Source: JAVKBW01 sp964352715
GTDB taxonomy: Bacteria; Pseudomonadota; Alphaproteobacteria; UBA8366; Aestuariispiraceae
Direction of reading: 5' to 3'
Length of the DNA: 19,121 nucleotides
Assembly: GCA_964352715.1 (NCBI GenBank)
Contig: CAYGSU010000075.1
Coordinates: forward strand, 1-19,121
Of the stretch, positions 1 to 6,206 are shown piece by piece (positions within the stretch are counted from its first letter, which is position 1; every line of letters starts with the position of its first letter). The translations under genes and the position numbers were made by a program. Under the pieces are notes generated by a model. It was not told the DNA's origin, did no database searches, and was given only the letters and a program-made list of their open reading frames with translations.

Positions 1-545
1 GGAAAATCCGCGTTGCCGGCGGCCAGCGTGATGGTCACGCCGTTGTCGCCGTCATCCTTCAATTCGGTGATATCGGCGAACAGGGATTTCAGAAACGATT
101 TCGAGTCCTCGCTGCGGTGATGGTTTATCGAGGCGATAACATCAGCCGGTGTCAGTGTCTTGCCGTTGTGAAACTCAACGCCCTTGCGCAGGCGCAGACG
201 GAAGCCGGTGGCGTCGCTGCTGGTCGCCTCCCATGATTCCGCAAGTTCCGGAATAAGCTCGCCGTTGCCGCCGACCTCGATAAGCCCGTTGCGGCACTGA
301 CCGATGGCGACAACCGCTGCCATGGCGCTGAACGGCAGGTTCGGGTCCAGCGTATCCGATGTCGAACTGCCTGAAATACCCATCCGCAGCCGGCCACCGC
401 GTTTCGGTCCATCGGCTTTCGCGGGCGTGGAGCCGGCGCCGACCAAGGCCGCGCCGCCGACAGCCGCGCCGGTGGCGAGAAGGGTGCGGCGGGTGACGCC
501 GGTGGTTTCAGTGCTCTTTGAAGTCCCTGTGGTATCTGTTGTCAT
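1..545 (-). CDS. ABC transporter substrate-binding protein (SBP_bac_5-like), N-terminal part
   Basis: The gene runs off the left edge of the window, so only the first 181 codons are visible. The start at 545 has a good ribosome site, GGAGAG, 6 nt upstream. The N-terminus carries a twin-arginine signal: TRRTLL at residues 18-23, then a Gly/Ala-rich hydrophobic stretch and an Ala-rich end near residue 44. The mature part begins KRGGRLRMG and continues with LDPN, LIPELAESWE and FRLRLRKGVEFHNGKTLT. These are typical opening motifs of periplasmic solute-binding proteins for peptides, opines or nickel (family 5). Family members deliver a solute to a two-permease, two-ATPase importer, whose genes would be expected beyond the left edge. 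The substrate cannot be told from the N-terminus. The family call is firm. Confidence 0.92.
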   Translation of the reverse strand, partial: MTTDTTGTSKSTETTGVTRRTLLATGAAVGGAALVGAGSTPAKADGPKRGGRLRMGISGSSTSDTLDPNLPFSAMAAVVAIGQCRNGLIEVGGNGELIPELAESWEATSSDATGFRLRLRKGVEFHNGKTLTPADVIASINHHRSEDSKSFLKSLFADITELKDDGDNGVTITLAAGNADF

Positions 546-669
546 GCCGGTCTCTCCGTCGGACAGGTTATCGCTGGAAGGGCGAAGTATCCGGCGTGAC
601 GAGAAAACAGCAGATCAATCAAACGACAAAATAGACCCTTTAATCGTCATATGCGATCGCGGGAGGCGC

Positions 670-1302
670 CTAGGCCTTCCCGCCGCGGACGGATTCCCAG
701 AACTCGGCTGTGGAATTGCTGCGCGGGAAATCGTTGTCCGGCACCGGTTTTCCCAGAAATGCGCAAAGCGGCGCCCAGCCTTCGGTGACATCGAACACCA
801 GAAGGCGGTTCCCCGGCAGCGCGGCCGTCACATCGTCGATGCGTTTCCGGTAGGCGGCGAGAACGGCGGCCTGGTCGTCCAGCGCATTGTTGAAGGTCTG
901 TTTGGTGATGATCTCGTCGGCCATACCCATGGCGGCGCCGACATGGGGGTCCGGTATCTCGTCACCCATTTCCAGGATCGGCTTGATGGTCTTTGAAAAA
1001 CTGTTCCACCACTTTTCCGCCGGCCGGACGCTGAGGATCACCTTCGCATCGGGATAAAACGCCGCCAGTTCGCGCCAGTAATGCGCGCTCGGCCAGTCGA
1101 TGCTTGACCCGTAGCCATCGAACACCGTGTTCCAGTCGACCGTTTCGCCGCGCGCCAGCGCCTGCCAGTGCGGCAGCTGATCCGGGTGTTCCAGCACTTC
1201 GTGCATGTGGTGGCACGGGCCGAAGCCCAGTTGTTCCAGCGCCATCTTGATCGACAGCGTGCCGGTGCGGCCGAACCCGGCCCCGATAACGGAAAGCGGC
1301 AT
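670..1302 (-). CDS. Sulfotransferase family protein (Sulfotransfer_4-like)
   Basis: This is a 210-residue protein with no signal peptide. It opens MPLSVIGAGFGRTGTLSIK; GAGFGRTGT (residues 7-15) is the P-loop-like 5'-phosphosulfate-binding site of small PAPS-type sulfotransferase-fold proteins. The segment VILSVRPAEKWWNSF (88-102) fits the 3'-phosphate-binding region. LSIKMALEQLGF and the HHMHEVLEH segment are typical of the group often annotated as 'sulfotransferase family protein' (PF17784 by recollection). Family members are predicted to transfer sulfate from PAPS to an acceptor, but few have a demonstrated substrate. The start has the purine-rich site GAGGGGA upstream. It stands alone, with 124 nt to the transporter gene downstream and 91 nt to the cyclase upstream, so context gives no acceptor. 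It is unrelated in architecture to the two TPR-sulfotransferases further right. Confidence 0.85.
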   Translation of the reverse strand: MPLSVIGAGFGRTGTLSIKMALEQLGFGPCHHMHEVLEHPDQLPHWQALARGETVDWNTVFDGYGSSIDWPSAHYWRELAAFYPDAKVILSVRPAEKWWNSFSKTIKPILEMGDEIPDPHVGAAMGMADEIITKQTFNNALDDQAAVLAAYRKRIDDVTAALPGNRLLVFDVTEGWAPLCAFLGKPVPDNDFPRSNSTAEFWESVRGGKA

Positions 1303-1393
1303 GGTTTTTCCCCTCTTTTATGGCGGCCGCCTTTCTAAGGGGCACCCTGTTTTATTGAAACCATTGTGATGGAAGTTCGTCGGTTGTGCGACT

Positions 1394-3451
1394 CTATTCA
1401 GATCTCGGATCCGGTTCCTGCTCTGACCCGTCCCGGGACCCTGTCGTTGCTTCTGCCGCGTTACAGCGGGCAATCAGCTTGTCCAGCGCATCGTCATCGA
1501 CCCAGACGTCGCGGCACTTCTCGAAACAGCCGCGCGCTTCCGGATAGCGCCGGTTGGCCATGCATTCGACACCGTCCAGATAGGTTTCCAGCATCGCCTC
1601 GCGAAAGCCCGGCTCGCGCTGCCGGGCAAACCCGGTCATGGCGAAAATCTCGACCTCCTTCGATTTTCCCTTCACCGTCACCTTGCCCAGCGATTCGAAT
1701 GTATAGGCGCCCGGGTCCTGAAGTTTCCGGCGGGTATGGTCGGTGATGATGATCGAGCGCCCGTAATCCTTGGTCAGACCCTCGACCCGCGAGGCGAGAT
1801 TCACCGTGTCGCTGATCACCGTACCGTCGAGCCGGTGCGCCTCGCCGACCGTGCCCAGCATCAGCGGTCCGCTGTTGATGCCGATGCCGATCTCGATATT
1901 TCCACGGCCGGCTTCGTTGCGGGTTTTGTTGTAGATCTTCAGCCGGTCGATCATATGGGCGGCGGCGTCCAGCGCGTCGTCCGGCGTTTCGAACAGGGCC
2001 ATGATGCTGTCGCCGATATACTTGTCGATGAAGCCGTCATAGGTGCGGATGATCGGCCCCATGCGGCCGAAATAGTTGTTGATGAAGCGGAAGTTCTGGT
2101 CCGGCGTCATTTCTTCCGACAGGGCGGTGAAGGACCTGATATCGGAAAACAGAACGGTCATTTCCCGGGCGATGAAGTCACCCAGATCGACCGAGGCGAT
2201 GCTGTCCTTTTTCAGCAGCGTCAGGAACGGGCGCGGCACGAACCGTTCGATGGATTTGTTGATCAGCGTCAGCGCCCTGCTGCCGGCCTCTACCTCGTCG
2301 TTCATCTTCTTCAGATTGTCGATCTGGCCCTGAATGGCGTGCTGCATGGTCTGGAAGCTGCGCGCAAGATCGCCGATCTCATCCTTCCGGTCGATATCGG
2401 CAATGGTCGCGCTGCGGTCACCCCGGGCGATCAGGTTGGTCTGTTCCTGCAACCGCTTGATCGGCCGCACCAGCACGCCTTCGAAAAGACGCACCGCCAG
2501 AAACAGCAGGATCGGAATGGCGATCACCAGCACGATGGCGCTGCTTCGCAGGATCGCCGAAATCGCCTCGTCCGGCAGGCCGACATCATAGGTCACCGCG
2601 CTGACCATCGCCTTGGTTTCCCCCGGTCCGGCCGGGGCCAGTCCCTTGCGGCGGCTGAACTGACGCTGGTAGACCGACACCCAGCGTCCGTCGGTAACGA
2701 TATGGGTCGGCGCGTCGCGCAGGGCGGCGGCGATGGCGTCATCCAGCCGTCTGCCTTCCTGCAAAACAGACCAGCCGCCGGTATCGGTTATCAGAAACAC
2801 ATCGACATCGCTGACTTCGCGGTTTGTGTCGGCAACGCCCTGGAACAGCCGGTCGAAGACCAGGCCGCGAAACCACGGGTCGTATTCCTGCTCGATGAAA
2901 TCCTGCAGGCCGATCGACGCTTCGATCAGATAGCCGGCGCCGTCCGGGGCGTAGTAGCTATAGCTGTTCAGCTTGCCGGTTTTCTGCGACACCGACAGCG
3001 CGTCGCTCATCACCGTGTTTGCAGCGAAGACCATGGCGAGGAAGGCATCGAAGCCGGTCTGTTTGAAATCCAGCCCCTGGTCGGGTTCGAAACTGGTATT
3101 GAAGACCACGTAGTCCGGCGAGACGAAGTAGATTTCATCCAGCCCGTATTGTGCGGCCATCGCGGAAATCTGCGCCGCCGTCAGGCTGCCGGGGTCGATA
3201 CCGTCGCGTTCAAGGTCACGCTGGATCGCCGGCAGAACCTGTTCCATATGGGTGTTGACGGCGGCATCGACGGCGACCAGCGCCTGGTCGAACAACGCGA
3301 ATTTTTCCGAAATCGAGGCGCTGATGGTGATCAGATCCTCGTCGCCGACTTCCGACAACAGATCGCGAACCTGAACCGCAACCGTCACCAGAACCGCCGT
3401 AACGGTGACCAGCAGCAGGGAGGTCAGAAAGATAACGACGCGCCGGGTCAT
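1394..3451 (-). CDS. Membrane adenylate cyclase (class III) with extracytoplasmic sensor and HAMP
   Basis: The 685-residue protein has a transmembrane helix at about 5-27, an extracytoplasmic sensor at about 30-298 (probably Cache-like), a second helix at 301-320, HAMP at about 322-375, a linker with the RFVPRPFL motif (403-410) and a class III cyclase domain at about 428-605. The catalytic residues look intact. The metal aspartates are D437 (FSDIRSF) and D481 (KYIGDSIMALF). K477 and D548 (ISDTVNLASR) are the adenine-specifying pair, and N551 and R555 are the transition-state residues. This predicts cAMP from ATP, driven by an external ligand. The tail (612-668) is helical and resembles one TPR. 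The start is the only ATG after an in-frame stop at 3458, and its Shine-Dalgarno-like AGGA directly abuts the ATG, which is unusually close. It appears monocistronic. Ligand and output are unknown. Confidence 0.93.
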   Translation of the reverse strand: MTRRVVIFLTSLLLVTVTAVLVTVAVQVRDLLSEVGDEDLITISASISEKFALFDQALVAVDAAVNTHMEQVLPAIQRDLERDGIDPGSLTAAQISAMAAQYGLDEIYFVSPDYVVFNTSFEPDQGLDFKQTGFDAFLAMVFAANTVMSDALSVSQKTGKLNSYSYYAPDGAGYLIEASIGLQDFIEQEYDPWFRGLVFDRLFQGVADTNREVSDVDVFLITDTGGWSVLQEGRRLDDAIAAALRDAPTHIVTDGRWVSVYQRQFSRRKGLAPAGPGETKAMVSAVTYDVGLPDEAISAILRSSAIVLVIAIPILLFLAVRLFEGVLVRPIKRLQEQTNLIARGDRSATIADIDRKDEIGDLARSFQTMQHAIQGQIDNLKKMNDEVEAGSRALTLINKSIERFVPRPFLTLLKKDSIASVDLGDFIAREMTVLFSDIRSFTALSEEMTPDQNFRFINNYFGRMGPIIRTYDGFIDKYIGDSIMALFETPDDALDAAAHMIDRLKIYNKTRNEAGRGNIEIGIGINSGPLMLGTVGEAHRLDGTVISDTVNLASRVEGLTKDYGRSIIITDHTRRKLQDPGAYTFESLGKVTVKGKSKEVEIFAMTGFARQREPGFREAMLETYLDGVECMANRRYPEARGCFEKCRDVWVDDDALDKLIARCNAAEATTGSRDGSEQEPDPRSE

Positions 3452-3552
3452 TCCTGATCAACATCTGTCGTGGACATCAGCACTGACTTTGAAAGTCTTC
3501 ACCCGGTCAATGCAAGGCCAAACCGGCCGGGGGACCTGCATCCGGCGGCGAG

Positions 3553-3572
3553 AGCCCGGTAAACGCCGGGCT
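3553..3572 (-). other. Perfect hairpin at the 3' end of the small secreted-protein gene
   Basis: AGCCCGG (3553-3559) pairs perfectly with CCGGGCT (3566-3572) around a 6-nt loop, and the hairpin overlaps the TAG stop codon of the 90-residue gene. No T-run follows on the minus strand, so it is not a canonical rho-independent terminator. It may protect the 3' end or mark a rho-dependent end. Confidence 0.35.
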
Positions 3573-3843
3573 ATTCCTGAGCGGTCATGCCGCGGGCGAT
3601 CGCCAGCAGTCTTTCAGCATAGACGAAGTTTGCCTGTGTACACAGATGTTCGGAAATACGGATCAGGTCTGCGACCTCGGCCTGAATTTTCTCCGAAACA
3701 GCGGCTGTACTGCTCGCCTCCCTGGCGTCGGCGACGGCCTGCAGACAGGTTTTCTTGTCGGTGACGACCTGTGCCGATGCCGATACCGGGGCAAATGCCA
3801 ACAGGCCGAAAGCTAGTATTGGAAGCAGGCAGAATTTTTTCAT
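3571..3843 (-). CDS. Small secreted protein of unknown function
   Basis: This 90-residue protein is not recognised as a named family. A clear Sec signal peptide, MKKFCLLPILAFGLLAFAPVS, ends at an ASA/Q site near residue 24. The mature chain of about 66 residues is predicted to be largely helical. It holds two cysteines, in KKTCLQ and EHLCTQ, about 35 residues apart, which could form one disulfide in the periplasm. The end (NFVYAERLLAIARGMTAQE) looks amphipathic. There is a strong ribosome site (GGAGGA, 3850-3855) 6 nt before the ATG. It lies upstream of the adenylate cyclase gene on the same strand (119 nt apart) and divergent from the histidine phosphatase (169 nt apart). A short cysteine-paired helical periplasmic protein could be a chaperone or modulator, but nothing visible decides this. 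Confidence 0.8.
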   Translation of the reverse strand: MKKFCLLPILAFGLLAFAPVSASAQVVTDKKTCLQAVADAREASSTAAVSEKIQAEVADLIRISEHLCTQANFVYAERLLAIARGMTAQE

Positions 3844-4012
3844 GAGTGGTCCTCCCGTACATTCTTGTTGTCGTTAGTGGGAACAATCGCCGATCTACAA
3901 TGACGGAAACCCGGCGGTTGGCAACAGGCTTGAATGCGGGGAGAGGCGAGAAATCCGCACTGCCGCGCTATCCGGTCTTGACCCTGCGCCTTTCGGCAAC
4001 AGGTTACTGGCC

Positions 4013-4621
4013 ATGCAACAGAAACACACAAATGCCCTGACCCGACGCCGCGCCCTGCGCCTGTTTTCCGGCACAGCCCTGTTGCCGGTTCTGCCAGTTC
4101 TGCCGAGCGCACCGGCAGCCGCGGCCGAAGAACCATGGCAGGCGCTGCGCCGGGGCGAGGCCTTCGCGATGATCCGTCACGCGCTGGCGCCCGGCACCGG
4201 CGATCCGGCCAATTTCGATGTTACGGACTGTTCAACCCAGCGCAATCTTGACGATGCCGGCCGCCGGCAGGCGGAACGGCTGGGCGATCTGTTTCGCAGC
4301 AAGGGCATTTCCGAGGCCGACATGGTAACCAGCGCCTGGTGCCGGTGCCGCGACACGGCGGATCTGATGGCGCTCGGCGAGGTGTCCGTGCTATCGCCGC
4401 TGAACTCGTTTTTCCGCGACCGCGCGCGCGAAGCGGCGCAGATGGCGGCGCTGGATGACTGGCTGGCGGCGCGCCAGTCGACGGTTCCGCTGGTGATGGT
4501 AACGCATCAGGTGAACATCACCGCCTTCACTGATGTCTATCCGAGTTCAGGTGAAATCATTTTTGCGACGCGTGCGGCGACCGGCAATGTGCGGGTGATC
4601 GGCCGGGTGGAAACCGATTAG
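4013..4621 (+). CDS. Exported histidine phosphatase superfamily protein
   Basis: The 202-residue protein has a twin-arginine-like signal (LTRRRALRLFSG, residues 9-20) followed by a Leu/Pro/Ala stretch ending at AAAAEE near residue 39. The phosphatase core follows. MIRHALAPG gives the RH motif (R55, H56), where the histidine would be phosphorylated. QRNLDDAGRRQAERLGDLF (77-95) is the typical second motif, SAWCRCRDTA (107-116) supplies a further active-site arginine, and VTHQVNITAFT (163-173) supplies the second catalytic histidine, H165. The third position of the usual RHG is alanine, which is common in this periplasmic subgroup. The substrate is unknown. The upstream region shows no strong Shine-Dalgarno sequence. 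The 3' end faces holA with only 12 nt between the stop codons and no terminator seen. Confidence 0.9.
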   Translation: MQQKHTNALTRRRALRLFSGTALLPVLPVLPSAPAAAAEEPWQALRRGEAFAMIRHALAPGTGDPANFDVTDCSTQRNLDDAGRRQAERLGDLFRSKGISEADMVTSAWCRCRDTADLMALGEVSVLSPLNSFFRDRAREAAQMAALDDWLAARQSTVPLVMVTHQVNITAFTDVYPSSGEIIFATRAATGNVRVIGRVETD

Positions 4622-4633
4622 ACGTGAACCGCT

Positions 4634-5662
4634 CTAGCGCCGTCGACGGGCCATTGCGGCGATCTGGTGCAGGGCGCGCCCGCACAGAATTTCCGGCGGC
4701 GGCCCGCTGCGCTTGGTGCGGGTTTCTGTATCCGCGACAATCTCCAGCGCCGTCGCCAGCGCGGCGCCGCTCCACTGCCGAAGCTGGTTCTGAAAATCCT
4801 GCGCCTGTTTGAAAAACACCGGCGGGCGAAGCTGCTTCATGGCGTCGGCTGCCGTCATGCCGCGATCGACCGCCATGCGCGCCTGGTGCAGCCGCATCAG
4901 ATGATTGGAAACCGTGCGCAGCAGGGCGACCGGGCTTGCGCCTTCCCGAAACGCCGCCGCTGCGGCGGAATCCAGCAGATCGGTCTGGCCGCCGGTGGTC
5001 GCCATGGCGATGGCATCCAGCGCGAAGGCCGCGCCGTCGCTCAGCACGGCGGCGACATCTTCCGGCGTGGCGGTGCCGTTCGGCCCGACATACAGGCACA
5101 GCTTTTCAACTTCCTGCCGTGTGACCGCCCGGTTGCCGCCGAGATGGGAAATGAACAGAGACAGGGCGTCCGGCGATATCGACGACCCTTGCGCCCGCAA
5201 CGCCTCGCTGACGATCTGCGCCTGGTCGCGTCCTTCATCGGCATAGCAGGCAAGCGCCGCCGCGCAGTCTGCCGATTCGAAGGCCTTCACCAGCTTGCCG
5301 GTCTTGCGCAGCTCGCCGGCGGTGACGAGGACAAGGGCGTCGCCCGGCACCCCGCCGGACAGAAAATTTTCGAAAAAGCGGCTTGCCGCTTCACCCGCGC
5401 CGCGCACCCTGACAACCCGCCTGCCGCCGGTCATGGCGATGGCGGCGGCTTCGTCAGCCAGCCGGGCCGGGTCCTTCGACAGGTCATCCCAGTCGATATC
5501 GGCAATCAGAAACGGGTCGGAAAGATCGGCGGCAACGGTTTTGGCGAGCGTATCCTGGCGTTCCTTCACCAGACCCGGATCCGGCCCGTAAATCAGTACC
5601 GCGCGGACCGCAGGCGGGGGCGCGGACAAAAAGCCTGCAATGTCCCGCGCCGCTAGTTTCAT
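4634..5662 (-). CDS. holA: DNA polymerase III subunit delta
   Basis: This is the delta subunit of the clamp loader, which opens the beta sliding clamp. At 342 residues it matches the usual length (E. coli about 343). The N-terminus MKLAARDIAGFLS, then VRAVLIYGPDPGLVKERQ (19-36), is the degenerate nucleotide-binding region of the delta AAA+-like fold, which lacks a functional P-loop. The middle section has the expected HLGGNRAVTRQEVEKLCLYVG motif of domain II. The C-terminal collar domain contains RTVSNHLMRLHQARMAVDRG and a GRALHQIAAMARRRR end. It follows lptE by 16 nt on the same strand, the usual alphaproteobacterial order. No strong Shine-Dalgarno site is seen, so it probably depends on coupled translation from lptE. 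In many relatives parB follows; here the next gene is convergent and unrelated. Confidence 0.96.
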   Translation of the reverse strand: MKLAARDIAGFLSAPPPAVRAVLIYGPDPGLVKERQDTLAKTVAADLSDPFLIADIDWDDLSKDPARLADEAAAIAMTGGRRVVRVRGAGEAASRFFENFLSGGVPGDALVLVTAGELRKTGKLVKAFESADCAAALACYADEGRDQAQIVSEALRAQGSSISPDALSLFISHLGGNRAVTRQEVEKLCLYVGPNGTATPEDVAAVLSDGAAFALDAIAMATTGGQTDLLDSAAAAAFREGASPVALLRTVSNHLMRLHQARMAVDRGMTAADAMKQLRPPVFFKQAQDFQNQLRQWSGAALATALEIVADTETRTKRSGPPPEILCGRALHQIAAMARRRR

Positions 5663-5678
5663 GGAGCGGAAAACCCTG

Positions 5679-6206
5679 TCATTCGCCGGCTGTATTCGCC
5701 TTGAGAACGGCGGCGACGCGCACGGTGATTTCGTCGGCGATGGTCCTCAGGCTGCGTTCGATGGCGTCCTGCTCGGCAACCAGGGACGCGTATTCGACAT
5801 CGATGGTGCTGTAACTGCTTGAGCTGCGCGACCGGAACTGTTTCGTCAGGCCGTTGCCGGTCAGCAAATAGGTGGCGTTGACATTGATCCGCGACCGCGC
5901 GGTTGTTTCATCGAGCTGGACGCCGAGATCGCGGGAGGAGACGGTCAGGTCGGTCTTCAGCTTGTAAACGGTTTGCGCCGCCTGGCCGCGCGGCTGCATG
6001 CGGTCGAGCAGGAAATTGCGCAGCATCTGCCCTTCCCTGTCCGGGATCAGCAGAATGTCGACCTTGGCGAGTTCCAGCAGAACGTCCTTGTTGTCGGGCG
6101 ACGAGGATGACTGATAGACCGGGCTGAAACCGCAGGCCGAAACGCTGCCGGCGATACCGGCGCCAAGGACCAGTCCGGTCAGCCTGCGGCGGTCAATCCC
6201 GGTCAT
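5679..6206 (-). CDS. lptE: LPS-assembly lipoprotein LptE
   Basis: LptE is the outer-membrane lipoprotein that plugs the LptD barrel during lipopolysaccharide insertion. This 175-residue protein starts MTGIDRRRLTGLVLGAG and has a lipobox SVSAC with the lipidated cysteine at residue 25, followed by GFSPVY. The CGF-P-Y segment just after the lipid cysteine is characteristic of alphaproteobacterial LptE. The body contains the expected elements, including LKTDLTVSSRDLGVQLDETTARSR and a C-terminal helix (DEITVRVAAVLK). The double arginine before the hydrophobic stretch resembles a twin-arginine signal, unlike the simple Sec lipoprotein signal of enterobacterial LptE. The start overlaps the leuS stop as ATGA (4 nt), indicating translational coupling. 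Position between leuS and holA strongly supports the call. Confidence 0.94.
   Translation of the reverse strand: MTGIDRRRLTGLVLGAGIAGSVSACGFSPVYQSSSSPDNKDVLLELAKVDILLIPDREGQMLRNFLLDRMQPRGQAAQTVYKLKTDLTVSSRDLGVQLDETTARSRINVNATYLLTGNGLTKQFRSRSSSSYSTIDVEYASLVAEQDAIERSLRTIADEITVRVAAVLKANTAGE

Noticed and set aside
659..683. An imperfect inverted repeat at the end of the small sulfotransferase gene
   Set aside because: It includes a mismatch or bulge, overlaps the stop codon, and has no following T-run, so I do not call it a terminator.
1736..3457. A 573-codon open frame on the plus strand
   Set aside because: It is the exact antisense of the adenylate cyclase, of low-complexity composition, with no recognisable domain or ribosome site.
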